From contig JACRLZ010000006.1 of assembly GCA_016235125.1 (NCBI GenBank), forward strand, positions 1 to 64,000: DNA of 64,000 bases, in the 5' to 3' direction. The position numbers and the translations under genes are program-made. Under the pieces are notes generated by a model that had not been told where the DNA came from, did not search any database, and saw nothing but the letters and a program-made list of their open reading frames with translations. The stretch is from Sphingobacteriales bacterium. Its GTDB lineage: Bacteria > Bacteroidota > Bacteroidia > Chitinophagales > Chitinophagaceae. Positions within the stretch are counted from its first letter, which is position 1, and each line of letters opens with the position of its first letter. Positions 16,852-27,420 of this stretch are shown here, one piece after another.

Positions 16852-19800
16852 TCAACTTCCCGCAAGAGGTATCTCTACTATTACTTCGCAGCCCCTGCCC
16901 GGTGCAGAATGAATGTTCAGTTTTCCCGAAAATACTTCTGTACGCCGTTTAATATTTTCAAGTCCTATTCCCTTTTTTACAGTCTGGGGATCAAACCCTA
17001 TTCCATTGTCGGCAATTTTCAGGCTAATATAATTTTCAATTAAAAAAACTGAAATTGTCACTTTGTCTGCGTGAGCATATTTGCTGATATTATTGAGCTG
17101 CTCCTGTAAAATCCTGTACAAATTAATTTTCATATCATTCCTGATATCGGTTTCGGGGCAATCGCCAAATTGAATATCAACCTGCCAGGTTTTTTGCGAG
17201 TTCATATTGTGCACCAGGGATTCAATTGCATCTTTCAGCGAAACATTTTCAAATGAAGCAGGCGCAAGCTGATGTGAAACCCTTCTTGTTTCAAATATGG
17301 CATCTTTAATAAAACCACTCGTCAGATCAATAGTTTCGAAAATTTTCTTTTGACTCTTCTTTTCATTTTTCGCCATCCCAAGGTACAGAAGCGATGCTGA
17401 TAATATCTGGTTCACATTATCATGCAGTTCCATGCCGATCTGTTCCCGTTCCCGTTCCTGCGCATCAATAATAAACTTACTGATCCGCAGCTCTTCTTCT
17501 TTCTGCCAGGTAATATCCTGCATGGCCCCTATCATCCGTGCCGGTTTTCCATTTTCATCATATATCACAAAGGCCCTGTCATAAATATATTTGTAAGTAC
17601 CGTTGGCGCAGCGGTAGCGGTACTCCATCCGGATCATTTCGGCTTTTTGCTGAAATAATTCTGCCATCATTACAGCAACCCGGTTGTCATCTTCCGGGTG
17701 GATATTATTTCTCCACCAATCCACTGCATTCAATATCTCATTAGTAGTGTATCCAAACATTTTTTTCATCCCCGTATTATACATTACGGTATTATTTTTA
17801 ATATCCCAGTCCCAGATAGCGTCATGAGTGGCTTTGGCAAGAATATCATACCGGTCCAAAGATTCCTTTATTTTTTCCTCGGCTTTTTTATGTTCGGTAA
17901 TATCCTGCACCGTTCCCCTCATTAAGAGTGGTTTATGCCGGGCATCATATTCCAGTTCACCACGGCCACTCAGAAACCGGATAGTGCCATTTGGTAAAAT
18001 AGTCCGGAACTCTAATTCACCGGGTTTTTTTCCGGCAACACATTTATTAATCCAGTCCTGCATGGCAGCCCGGTCGTCGGGGTGTATAAGATTGATAAAG
18101 GAATCAGCGTCTGGTATAAAATTGTCCGGAGAAACTCCATAAATACGATAGGTTTCCGGTGTCCAGAATATTTTTCCTGATAACTCAAAGACCCAACTGC
18201 CAATATGGGCTATCCGCTGTGCTTCAGTAAGGATAAATTCTTTTTCTATTAAAGCATTTTCCGCTTTTTTGCGTTCTGTGATATCTATCATGCTTCCCAT
18301 AGTGCGGATAGGTTTGCCATCTGCATTACGGATTATATAGGTACGGTCATAAATATTTATATAATCACCATCATGCTTTTTAAAACGGTATTCGGCTATC
18401 CACATATTTTTATCAGAGGCCATACTCTGCTCAAAATCTATCACAACGGCTTTCCGGTCATCGGGGTGTATTTTTTGCTCCCACATTTCTGCAGTGGGAA
18501 CAGAATCGGCCATAGTTAATCCGTATAAATGCTGGTGCGCCTCATTAGCCCAGAGTTCATTTGGCTGAAAATTCCATTCCCATATCGCATCCTGGGTAGT
18601 AGCAGCTATCATTTCAAACCGTTCATTGAATTTCGTTATTTTCTCTTCTGCTTTTTTGCGTTCTGTAATATCGTTTAGTGAAGTAACCCGGACATCTCTT
18701 CCTTTGTAATACATCATCCTTCCCCGTATCAGGCACGGGAATGTTGTACCGTCTTTTCTTAATGCCATTGCTTCATACGGTTCTTCATTGCCTGTAAGCA
18801 TATTCTTCATTACCATTTCCCTGTCTTCGGGTACTATCCATTCTGTGCCGTACCTGCCAATAGCTTCTTCAGAAGTATAGCCAAACATCTTTTCTGCTGT
18901 TTGGTTTTGCTCAATACAAATGCCTTTTTCGGAAATAAAGATTGCTTCATATGCCGCTTCACTTAATCCCCGGTACTTTTCTCTGCTTTCTTCAAGTTCT
19001 TCCTCTGCCTGTTTGCGTTCGGTAATATCTCTCACAAAGGTTTGAATATTTCCGTCTGCTGTTAGCTGAGCACTTACCTCTGTAAAAAAACATGAGCCAT
19101 CACAGCGCATAAATTCCCTTTCCACCATCAGTGCTTTTTTAACACTCAGTTCCGATAAATCTATTGGTAATTTACCCCTGTACTTTTCAGGAATAATATC
19201 CGTTAAATTTAATTTCAGTAAGGTTTCTTTATCATACCCAAGTGCCAGGCAACTGCTAGTGTTGGCGGATAAAATTTTCCCCCGGAAATCAAATACCATT
19301 ACAGCATCGGCAGCCTGTTCAACCAGGCTTCTGTATTTTTCTTCGCTTGCTTTCAGTTTCTGTTCTGCCTGGCTGCGTTCGGTGATGTCAAAAAAAGCGG
19401 CAACAGCCCCGACTACCTTCTCATTATAAATGATAGGATGCGACCAATATTCTACCGGGAAAGAACTGCCATCGCTTCGCCAGAAACACTCATCGCTGAC
19501 ATGAGTTACATCCTGGCCACTTAAGGCCTTATACATGCGGCATTCATTGGCAGGATAAGGGGTGCCATCCGGCCGGGTATGATGTATCAATGTATGAATA
19601 TGCTGCCCAAGCAACTCTTCCTCCTTCTTATATCCTAACATTTTTAAACAGGCGGCATTAACGAATGTGCAGTTCCCATCCATATCAACTCCATAAATTC
19701 CCTGTGCTGTTGAATCCAATAACAGGCGGAACTGCTGCTCATTTTTCTTTATTTTTTCCTCCGCTTCTTTCCGCTCTGTAATATTTGTCCGGATAGCTAT

Positions 19801-20730
19801 ATATCGAAAAGGCTTACCGTCTGCATCCAGAAAAGGAACGATGGTAGTATCAACCCAATAATATTTACCCGTTTTTGTTTTGTTTCTGACTTCTGCCCGC
19901 CACACTTTTCCCTGTGTAATGGTATCCCATAGATCTTTTATGAATGCTTTTGAATGATAACCCGAGTTTAGTATCCGGTGGCTCTGCCCGATTATTTCTT
20001 CTTTGCTGTACCCTGTAATTTTGCAAAAATTTTCGTTGCCATACAGAATAAAGCCGCGGCTGTCTGAAACGTCCACAACAGAAGATTGGTCCAGGGCAAA
20101 TTTATAATCATTGATTTCCTTCTCTGCTCTTTTTCGTTCCGTAATATCATTGAATACCAGTACCGCCCCTGAAATGTTTCCATCTGCATCAACTAACGGC
20201 GATCCATTATTACTGATAACCATCCTGTGTTTATCTCTTGCATGCAGAATGGTATTGTTTTCAAATGCAATGGCCTTTCCATCTTTCAGGATACGGCTTA
20301 CTATATGTTCAACCGGCTTTTTGGTTTCTTCATTTACCACATTAAATACTTTTTCCAGTTGCTGATGTTTTACTTCCTGCCAGTTCCATCCGGTAAGCCG
20401 TTCCGCCGAAGGGTTCATATAAAGCACATTGCCTTCCTTATCAGTAGTTATCAGCCCTTCGCCAATGTTGGATAAAATAGTTTTGAAATTCTCCTTCTCC
20501 AGTTTCAGGTCTTTACTATTTTTTCTGGCTCCTGCAATTTCTTTCAGTAACAAAAGGAAGATGCCGGCATACAGCAATATGAAAATTATCAGTACCGGGT
20601 AAGTAAGAGTGCTTTGAGTGGCAAATAAAAGAACAGAAACAAGCGGCAAAGCAATAGCCAGAATAAATATTGCCGGCAAAAAATTTTTCCTGCCGGGTGG
20701 TTCTGGTAATGCTGGTGGTATTTTGTTCAT
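16852..20730 (-). CDS. Membrane-associated sensor histidine kinase with eight PAS domains
   Basis: 1292 residues. Two N-terminal membrane helices (about 19-35 and 41-63) are followed by eight consecutive PAS/PAC modules, each closed by a DITERKKAE-type linker. Several modules are of the PAS_3 type with WDW or WEW starts. The dimerisation/phosphoacceptor domain is of the HisKA_3 (NarX/DesK) class, with His1103 in GMELHDNVNQ. The C-terminal HATPase shows DNGIGFD and GIGLENIKRR. Partners are probably the receiver proteins encoded just upstream. Signals are unknown; many PAS modules suggest redox, light or small-ligand input. Confidence 0.9.
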   Translation of the reverse strand: MNKIPPALPEPPGRKNFLPAIFILAIALPLVSVLLFATQSTLTYPVLIIFILLYAGIFLLLLKEIAGARKNSKDLKLEKENFKTILSNIGEGLITTDKEGNVLYMNPSAERLTGWNWQEVKHQQLEKVFNVVNEETKKPVEHIVSRILKDGKAIAFENNTILHARDKHRMVISNNGSPLVDADGNISGAVLVFNDITERKRAEKEINDYKFALDQSSVVDVSDSRGFILYGNENFCKITGYSKEEIIGQSHRILNSGYHSKAFIKDLWDTITQGKVWRAEVRNKTKTGKYYWVDTTIVPFLDADGKPFRYIAIRTNITERKEAEEKIKKNEQQFRLLLDSTAQGIYGVDMDGNCTFVNAACLKMLGYKKEEELLGQHIHTLIHHTRPDGTPYPANECRMYKALSGQDVTHVSDECFWRSDGSSFPVEYWSHPIIYNEKVVGAVAAFFDITERSQAEQKLKASEEKYRSLVEQAADAVMVFDFRGKILSANTSSCLALGYDKETLLKLNLTDIIPEKYRGKLPIDLSELSVKKALMVEREFMRCDGSCFFTEVSAQLTADGNIQTFVRDITERKQAEEELEESREKYRGLSEAAYEAIFISEKGICIEQNQTAEKMFGYTSEEAIGRYGTEWIVPEDREMVMKNMLTGNEEPYEAMALRKDGTTFPCLIRGRMMYYKGRDVRVTSLNDITERKKAEEKITKFNERFEMIAATTQDAIWEWNFQPNELWANEAHQHLYGLTMADSVPTAEMWEQKIHPDDRKAVVIDFEQSMASDKNMWIAEYRFKKHDGDYINIYDRTYIIRNADGKPIRTMGSMIDITERKKAENALIEKEFILTEAQRIAHIGSWVFELSGKIFWTPETYRIYGVSPDNFIPDADSFINLIHPDDRAAMQDWINKCVAGKKPGELEFRTILPNGTIRFLSGRGELEYDARHKPLLMRGTVQDITEHKKAEEKIKESLDRYDILAKATHDAIWDWDIKNNTVMYNTGMKKMFGYTTNEILNAVDWWRNNIHPEDDNRVAVMMAELFQQKAEMIRMEYRYRCANGTYKYIYDRAFVIYDENGKPARMIGAMQDITWQKEEELRISKFIIDAQEREREQIGMELHDNVNQILSASLLYLGMAKNEKKSQKKIFETIDLTSGFIKDAIFETRRVSHQLAPASFENVSLKDAIESLVHNMNSQKTWQVDIQFGDCPETDIRNDMKINLYRILQEQLNNISKYAHADKVTISVFLIENYISLKIADNGIGFDPQTVKKGIGLENIKRRTEVFSGKLNIHSAPGRGCEVIVEIPLAGS

Positions 20731-20751
20731 CTGATAAGGTTGTGGCTTTGA

Positions 20752-21147
20752 TTAATGATCATCCATGAGCAATCCTTCACTCTTTTTATGCACCCCGATA
20801 GCATCAACTATTCCGGGCAATTTTCCAAAGTCGTGGTATTTATCAAGAAAAAAACTGACCCCCCTGGAAACAAATTGTTCCTGCGTCCGGCCATCCGTAC
20901 GGATAGACAGGGCAATAATGGCGGTTGTATCATTTGCTTTTTTAATCTCCGTCAGCAGATCAACCGACCCATTGGCGGGCAGACCAGTGTCTAAAAGAAC
21001 AATATCCGGGTTATTTTTCCTGAAAAAAGCTATTGCCCCTTCATAAGAAATTGCCTTGTGAATAGTCCTGATATGTTTTGCTTCTGACAGCACTTCTGCC
21101 AGTCTCTCGGTTATCTGAACAGACTGATCAACGATTAGTACAAGCAT
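20752..21147 (-). CDS. Single-domain response regulator receiver protein
   Basis: 131 residues, receiver domain only. Phosphoacceptor Asp53 is in DIVLLDTGLPA, Ser81 is the switch position in LSIRTD, and the conserved Lys is in FFLDKYHDF. One residue of the usual acidic pair at the N-terminus is replaced (VDQS). There is no output domain, so it probably relays phosphate or acts by protein contact. Lies 21 bp upstream of the 8-PAS kinase, on the same strand. Confidence 0.88.
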   Translation of the reverse strand: MLVLIVDQSVQITERLAEVLSEAKHIRTIHKAISYEGAIAFFRKNNPDIVLLDTGLPANGSVDLLTEIKKANDTTAIIALSIRTDGRTQEQFVSRGVSFFLDKYHDFGKLPGIVDAIGVHKKSEGLLMDDH

Positions 21148-21327
21148 TTTTTCTTATTTAAGGCTACAAAAAACCTGCAAGAACACATAATATAAAATAG
21201 CAGGAGCGGCCTTTATCGGGTAGTAGCAATACTATAAATCCGTCATCCTATTGTCATTTGTCAGTTCAGGGTATTATCATCGCATCAGCGGCTGTAAAAA
21301 AGTGGTGTCGGAATTAAGGTAAACCAC

Positions 21328-21966
21328 CTATAAGTCAATATCGGAAATAATGCGATGGGCTATTGCATAGCGGGTAAGATCAGAATTGGTGGATAAACCA
21401 AGTTTTTCTTTAACCCTGCTGCGGTGGGTGCTGACTGTTGTGGGAGCTAATGAAAGTGATTCGGAAATTTGGGTAATCGTTTTGCCCATAGCCAGGAGCC
21501 TGAAGATTTCAAGTTCCCTGTTAGTAAGCAGTTCATGAGGCTTTTTATCAGTATCAGTGTATATCAATAATTTTTCTGCTACTTTAGGGGTAATATATTT
21601 TCTTCCCATTGAGATGCGTTCAATGGCTTTGATAAGTTCATACGGAGCCGAATTTTTATTGAGATATCCTGAAGCCCCTGCTTTTAAAACTCTTACCGCA
21701 TATAAATCTTCAGTGTAAATGCTTAAAATTAGGACCGGCAAATCGGGTTTCATCAGTTTAATTTGCTCCAACGCTTCCAATCCGCTGCGGCCAGGCATAT
21801 CCAGGTCGGAGATTACCAGGTCAAAATCATGCAAGGTTACTTCCTTCACCAGGTTTTCTCCATCGGCAACTTCAGTTATTTCTACGGACGGATATTCATC
21901 TTTTAAAATCTGAATAAGACCGAGACGGATAAAGCCATGATCGTCGGCTAAAATTATTTTTTTCAT
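21328..21966 (-). CDS. NarL/LuxR-family response regulator
   Basis: 212 residues. The receiver domain has an acidic pair at Asp8/Asp9, phosphoacceptor Asp54 in ISDLDMPG, and a conserved Lys in YLNKNSAP. The C-terminal LuxR-type HTH runs from LTNRELEIFRLLAMGKT to STHRSRVKEKLGL. This class pairs with HisKA_3 kinases, so the flanking multi-PAS kinases are the likely partners. A 180-bp gap to the receiver gene suggests a separate transcript or a processing site. Confidence 0.92.
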   Translation of the reverse strand: MKKIILADDHGFIRLGLIQILKDEYPSVEITEVADGENLVKEVTLHDFDLVISDLDMPGRSGLEALEQIKLMKPDLPVLILSIYTEDLYAVRVLKAGASGYLNKNSAPYELIKAIERISMGRKYITPKVAEKLLIYTDTDKKPHELLTNRELEIFRLLAMGKTITQISESLSLAPTTVSTHRSRVKEKLGLSTNSDLTRYAIAHRIISDIDL

Positions 21967-21981
21967 TTTTATTTTTTTCTT

Positions 21982-22043
21982 GCCACAAAGGCGCTAAGAC
22001 GCTAAGGTTATATGCTGATACTTCTTTGTGTATTCTTAGTGGC
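21982..22043. repeat. GCCAC...CTAAG type dispersed repeat
   Basis: A left segment starting GCCACAAAGGCGCTAAG and a right segment ending TTCTTAGTGGC form an imperfect inverted pair between the giant kinase and the LuxR regulator. GCCAC(A/T)AAG...CTAAG repeats are known from many bacterial genomes, as I recall. It may fold in the transcript of the signalling operon. Confidence 0.45.
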
Positions 22044-22054
22044 TATTTATTTTT

Positions 22055-25000
22055 TTAATCCTGGTATGGCAAACTGATGCTGATCTTTGTTCCTTTCCCT
22101 TTTGCAGAAATCAATTCAAATTTTCCGCCCAGTGAAAGTACTCTCTCCCTGATACCCAAAATCCCAAAGGTTTTTTTATTCTTCATCTTTTCGGTATTAA
22201 ATCCGGCTCCGTCATCTTCCACGGTAAGCAGGATGTTTTCACCGGCAATATGTAAAGTAGTAAAAACTTTTTTTGCTTTTGCGTAGCGCATAATATTGGT
22301 AAGCGACTCCTGGTACACCCTGAAGATACAGTTGGTAGTTTCCTGTGTCAGTTTAAGTTCGGTTTCATCAGTGGTAAATTTCACCGGGATGCCTGTTGCT
22401 TCCGTAAACTGTTCTCCCTGCCATTCCAATGCTTCCAGTAAACCGTGGTCATCTAAAAGAGCGGGGCGTAATTCACTTAAAATTTTTCGTACAGACTGAT
22501 TGCTTCCATCCAGCAAGCCAATAATATTCTGGAGTTTGCTTTTAATCAAAGATGCTTTATCAATCCCGGCGGGGAGGTCTGGTATTTTTTTATTAATCCA
22601 GGCCACATCCATTTTTATAGCTGTAAGTTGCTGTCCCAGTTCATCATGAATTTCCCTGCCGATCCTTTTGCGTTCCTCTTCCCGTACGCTTTGCAGGTGA
22701 GCTGCTAATTGACGTAACTGCTCGTTAGATGATTTTATTTGCTGTTCCGCTTTTTTGCGTTCGGTAATGTCCTGCATAGCTCCTATTAACCGGGCAGGCT
22801 TACCGTTGTCATCATAATAAATAAAAGCCCTGTCTAAAAAAGTTTTGTAGCTGTCATCCGGCATCCGGAAACGAAACTCCATTACTAAGGACTGTGCCTT
22901 TTGTTCATAGGCATCGGCAAGCACTGATTGCAATTGGGGAATATCTTCAGGATGAGTTCTGGAATAAAATTGAAGGTTGTCCAGGCTATCTCTTCCTCTT
23001 TCAAGGCCATATATCTTGTAAAAAATTTCGTTACCCCAAACCTCGCTGGTTTTAAGGTTCCATTCCCACAATGCATCATTGGTGGCTTTACCTATCAGTT
23101 CATACCGTTCATTTGCCTTTGCAATTTCTTCGCCGGCTTTTTTGCGTTCAGTAATGTTCCTGATAAAAGCGCAGAAATATTCTGCTCCATCCTGGATAAT
23201 TGGCGTTATCATCATCTCCACCGGAAATTCTTTGCCCTCTTTATTGAGAGCAGAAACTTCTACCAGGTTATTAATAAAACGGCCCTTCCCGGTTTTTAGA
23301 TACTGTTTAAATCCTTTACGTTGACGTTCCCTATAGCCCGGAGGTATAATTGTTTCTGCAACAGTTTTTCCCATAACTTCTGCTTCCGTCCAGCCAAAGA
23401 TCTTTTCGGCCTGCGATGTCCAGCCGGTAATAAACCCGTCTTTATTCATAGAAACAATGGCATCAAGCGTTGAGTCCATAATCAGTTTTCTTGTTTCTTC
23501 ACTTGACCGGAGTTTACTTTCTGCTTTTTTGCGTTCTGTTATATCCATTCCCATTCCAATAAGGCATGATTTTCCTTCATACTCTATTTTCCGTCCATTT
23601 AAATGATACGGAGTTCTCTCTTTATTTTTTGAAAAAAAACTGGCCTCTACTTCTGTAAAACCTTTCTGAAAAATTTCACTGATTTTTCCGGCAATCATTT
23701 CTTTTTCCTCAGGAGCGGCAAAATCAAGGGGGTGCATACTGGAAATTTCGGCGGCACTGAAGCCTGAAACTGTTTCAAAATTTCTGTTCCACCGTAAGAA
23801 TTTTCCGTTGCTGTCAACAAGATAAAAAACACCTGGTAAACTATTGATGGCGGAGTCGGAAAGATCTTTTTCCTTTATGATCTGTTCTTCTGCCTTTTTA
23901 TATTCAGTGATATCCCTCAGCACCCCCATAATTCTTACCGGCACTCCCTGCTCATCTTTTTCAATTTCGGCAAGCGCAGAAATGTATTTTGACGGCGAGC
24001 CATCGGCAGGATTGATTTGAAATTCGATATCATATTTTTTATTCTGCTTAACAAGATCTACGGCTGCCTGTCGCACCATTTCAAAATCCGGGATACAGGC
24101 AGCCACAATTTCTTCGGCCAGTTCGCCGGCAACAGGAGAGAAACCATAAATCTTCCTGGCTTCTTCTGAACCCCATATCATTTTACTGTTTAATTCCTGC
24201 TGCCAGTAACCCAGTTTCCCTATTTGCTGGGCCTTGGTTAACCTTTCTTCATTAATGCGGATTCTTTCTTCCGCTTTTTTTCGTTCGGTAATATCCCTCA
24301 GGAGAGAATAAAACGATTGCCTGCCTTTTAAAATAATGGACGTCAGCATCACTTCAACCGGAAATTCAGTTCCGTCCGATTTTATGTGTACCCATTCAAA
24401 GCGGTTATATCCCTGTTGTAATGCTTTTGCAATCATCTCCTCCGCTTTTTCGGTGGAAAGCCTGCCATCGGGTTGTCTTTCCGGAGAAATATCCCAGGGT
24501 TTTTTATTGAGAATTTCTTCTTTGGAAGGGTATCCGAAAATGGCCACTGCCGCCTGATTGCAATCTGAAAATCCCGTATCATCCAATAACAAAACTGCAT
24601 CAGCAGATTCATTAAACAGCCGCCGGAAAGTTTCTTCGCTTTCACGCAATGCAGCCTCTGCTTTTTTGTTTTCGGTAATATCAGATATTACACCGTCCCA
24701 AAGCGTATCTCCATTTCCAAGAACTTTTGGAGTGGATTCAATTCTCATCCATTTTAGTTGATTGCCTATAATCCCCCTTCCTTCCCATGAAAAATTTTGC
24801 TTTGTAATAAATGATTCTTTGATTGACTGAATAAACCCGCCAAAATCATCCGGGTGAACCACCCTGAAAGCATTCATAATATCCTGGTAAACATCTTCCT
24901 CTTTAATTCCGATCATTTCGCAGAGTCTTGGGCTTACATAATCGAAGCTCATGCTGCCATCCGGTTTCATCCTGAATTTGTAAACACCAACAGGAATATT

Positions 25001-27253
25001 TTTAACCAGCTCATCATATTGTTTTTTTTGCTTTTTTACCAGGTCTTCAGCATTTTTCCGTTCGGTAATATCCCTGGCATATCCCCGTACAACAGGAGTC
25101 TCTACTCCTGTTGTTTTTAAAGAGTTGTTGTATTCCCAAATGCGAACCTCCCCGGTTTTGGTTTGCACCTTCATTAATCCCCGGGCATGACCCTTCGTTC
25201 TTATTTCGGCCAAGTACAGGTCAAGGTTATTTTTTGTATCGGCAGTCAGGATATCCCTTATGTTCAGATTTTTCTGTGAACTAAATTTGAATCCGATAAG
25301 TCTCTCTGCAGCCCTGTTTGCCGAAAGAACCCGTCCATTCAGATCATGCGTACAGATTAAATCGGTAATATTATCAACAAGGTCTTTGTATTGTTCTTCA
25401 CTCTTCAGAATTTTTTCTTCTGCTTTTTTTCGTTCCGTAATGTCCTGCGCAGCCCCTATCATTCTTACCGGTTTGCCCTGTTCATCCCTGATGACATACC
25501 CCCTGTCAAAAACATTGACATATTTGCCACTATCCTGCTTTAAAAAACGATATTCTACTGAAAAAACAATTTGATCAGGTGACTGGTAAATTTTTTCAAC
25601 CATTTTAGACATCATCTCCCTGTCATCCGGGTGAACCTGCCTGCTCCATTCTGTAACCATTTCTATCGGGGCATTATGATCATACCCGTAAACTTTTTTT
25701 AATCCCTCCGGTGATCTGTAAACTTTTCCGGTTACCAAATTCCAGTCCCAGATAACATCATTGGTGGCCTTGGCCACAATATCATTTCTTTCATTGCTTT
25801 GCCGCAATGCGTCTTCTATTTTCCTGCGTTCAGTTATATCCCGCACAATCACCAGTATCCTTTTATCCGGAAGCAGCTTGCTGTTTAGTTCTACAGAAAG
25901 AATGTTTCCGTCTTTTTTTATTATGTTGCGTTCCTGCAATACAGATTTCCCGGCAAGTACTTCTGCAATTCTGAATGGCACATCTCCTTTATTTATTATT
26001 ACCAATTCGAATAAATTTATGCTGCTTAATTCTTCTTTTGTATAGCCCACCATATTGCAGATGGTGCTGTTGGCATCAATACATGTACCATTTGCTCCGA
26101 CAATAACAATTCCATCAGAGGCATGTTCTACCAGGGTATGGTATTTTTCTTCGCTTTCCCTGAGCTGTTCTATAGATTTTAACCTTTCGGTAAGGTCCCT
26201 GGCAACGCCGAGATAAGTTCCATCTGAAAGTTTTTTGGCATGTATCTCTGTTTCTACAGCTGTACCGTCTTTTCTTTTCAGCCTTCTCCTGCTGATTACT
26301 GACTCCCCCTTATTCAGCAGGTCAAACCGCAATGGACTATTTTTAATGTCCTCCTCAAAGAATATATCCATCAACGACATTTTATTATACTCATCAATGC
26401 TGTAACCCAGTAATTGCCTGGCGCTATAATTCGCCTCAAGAAGCTGACCCGTATTGGAGAATAATAAAATATAATCGCCTGCCTGCTGCATCAGGGTGCG
26501 GTATTTGATTTCGCTTTCCCTTATTTTATCTTCTGCTTTTCTGCGTTCCGTAATATCCCGTGCCATGCCCAATACTTTTCCATCGCTCAGCATTTTTGCC
26601 GTTATTTCCATTTCTACTATCGCCCCATTCTTTCTTTTAAATTGCCGGTAAAGCGTAACTGTATCGCCTGTCAGTATCGTAGCATACTTGTCCGGGTGAA
26701 GAATAATGTCTCCTATAAGGATATCAGTAAGTTTAAGTTTGGCGAATTCTTCACGGGTATATCCCGATAAAGCGCAGACCCTGTTATTGAACTCATAAAT
26801 AGTTCCATCCAGGGAATAAATGAGAATGGCATCGCCTGCCTGTTCAATCAGCGACCGGTATTTTTCTTCGTTTCGATTCAGCGCTGCTTCAGCTTTTTTT
26901 CGTTCGGTTATACAGCGGAAGAAAACAGATACCCCATCTGCAGAAGGATAAACATTAATCCCGAACCATTTATTATTCCCCGGGTAATATTCTTCCAGGT
27001 AAACCTGCTGCTGTTCAGCCAGCGCCTTGTGAAAAGCTATGCAGATGGTAGATTTTCCATCATCAGGAAATTTTTCCCACACAGTTTTGCCAACTGACGA
27101 TACAGGGTCGAGGCCAAACAACTCCCCGGCTCTTTTATTAATATAGGTGTACAACCAGTTTTTGTCAAGCGCCACAAAAGCATCGGTAATTCTTTCGAAA
27201 ACATCGGTGATATTTTCAGGCAACCGGTTCATTGAAAATTTATTTTGTGCCAT
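22055..27253 (-). CDS. Giant soluble sensor histidine kinase with twelve PAS domains
   Basis: From ATG 27253 the product is 1732 residues. The frame extends 41 residues further upstream, but that part (Lys/Pro/Phe-rich) does not look like protein of this family, and MAQNKFSMNRLPENITDVF starts the first PAS well; ATG 27232 is an alternative. I count twelve PAS/PAC modules separated by ITERKKAE-type linkers. A HisKA_3 domain follows, with a phosphoacceptor His in GREIHDELGQQL (residue 1536), and then an HATPase with EDDGAGFN and GILGIRERV. No membrane segment is visible, so it should be cytosolic. A LuxR-type regulator lies 88 bp downstream. Confidence 0.9.
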   Translation of the reverse strand: MAQNKFSMNRLPENITDVFERITDAFVALDKNWLYTYINKRAGELFGLDPVSSVGKTVWEKFPDDGKSTICIAFHKALAEQQQVYLEEYYPGNNKWFGINVYPSADGVSVFFRCITERKKAEAALNRNEEKYRSLIEQAGDAILIYSLDGTIYEFNNRVCALSGYTREEFAKLKLTDILIGDIILHPDKYATILTGDTVTLYRQFKRKNGAIVEMEITAKMLSDGKVLGMARDITERRKAEDKIRESEIKYRTLMQQAGDYILLFSNTGQLLEANYSARQLLGYSIDEYNKMSLMDIFFEEDIKNSPLRFDLLNKGESVISRRRLKRKDGTAVETEIHAKKLSDGTYLGVARDLTERLKSIEQLRESEEKYHTLVEHASDGIVIVGANGTCIDANSTICNMVGYTKEELSSINLFELVIINKGDVPFRIAEVLAGKSVLQERNIIKKDGNILSVELNSKLLPDKRILVIVRDITERRKIEDALRQSNERNDIVAKATNDVIWDWNLVTGKVYRSPEGLKKVYGYDHNAPIEMVTEWSRQVHPDDREMMSKMVEKIYQSPDQIVFSVEYRFLKQDSGKYVNVFDRGYVIRDEQGKPVRMIGAAQDITERKKAEEKILKSEEQYKDLVDNITDLICTHDLNGRVLSANRAAERLIGFKFSSQKNLNIRDILTADTKNNLDLYLAEIRTKGHARGLMKVQTKTGEVRIWEYNNSLKTTGVETPVVRGYARDITERKNAEDLVKKQKKQYDELVKNIPVGVYKFRMKPDGSMSFDYVSPRLCEMIGIKEEDVYQDIMNAFRVVHPDDFGGFIQSIKESFITKQNFSWEGRGIIGNQLKWMRIESTPKVLGNGDTLWDGVISDITENKKAEAALRESEETFRRLFNESADAVLLLDDTGFSDCNQAAVAIFGYPSKEEILNKKPWDISPERQPDGRLSTEKAEEMIAKALQQGYNRFEWVHIKSDGTEFPVEVMLTSIILKGRQSFYSLLRDITERKKAEERIRINEERLTKAQQIGKLGYWQQELNSKMIWGSEEARKIYGFSPVAGELAEEIVAACIPDFEMVRQAAVDLVKQNKKYDIEFQINPADGSPSKYISALAEIEKDEQGVPVRIMGVLRDITEYKKAEEQIIKEKDLSDSAINSLPGVFYLVDSNGKFLRWNRNFETVSGFSAAEISSMHPLDFAAPEEKEMIAGKISEIFQKGFTEVEASFFSKNKERTPYHLNGRKIEYEGKSCLIGMGMDITERKKAESKLRSSEETRKLIMDSTLDAIVSMNKDGFITGWTSQAEKIFGWTEAEVMGKTVAETIIPPGYRERQRKGFKQYLKTGKGRFINNLVEVSALNKEGKEFPVEMMITPIIQDGAEYFCAFIRNITERKKAGEEIAKANERYELIGKATNDALWEWNLKTSEVWGNEIFYKIYGLERGRDSLDNLQFYSRTHPEDIPQLQSVLADAYEQKAQSLVMEFRFRMPDDSYKTFLDRAFIYYDDNGKPARLIGAMQDITERKKAEQQIKSSNEQLRQLAAHLQSVREEERKRIGREIHDELGQQLTAIKMDVAWINKKIPDLPAGIDKASLIKSKLQNIIGLLDGSNQSVRKILSELRPALLDDHGLLEALEWQGEQFTEATGIPVKFTTDETELKLTQETTNCIFRVYQESLTNIMRYAKAKKVFTTLHIAGENILLTVEDDGAGFNTEKMKNKKTFGILGIRERVLSLGGKFELISAKGKGTKISISLPYQD

Positions 27254-27420
27254 ATTGGCAAAAAACTTCCCTTGAAAAGGTAGATAAAAAAAACAATTAA
27301 AAAAAGGGGCCTTGCCGGCTGCGGGCTTCACCTGTCTTTTCAGGTAAAAACCCTTAAAAGAAGAATCTAATTGCAAAATGATTAGGTCTTAAAATGAACC
27401 TGGCCAACCTGTTTACTTTT

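Noticed and set aside
27254..27376. N-terminal extension of the twelve-PAS kinase to 27376
   Set aside because: The 41 extra residues lack any resemblance to a PAS or membrane segment, and good ATG starts lie at 27253 and 27232 just before the first PAS.
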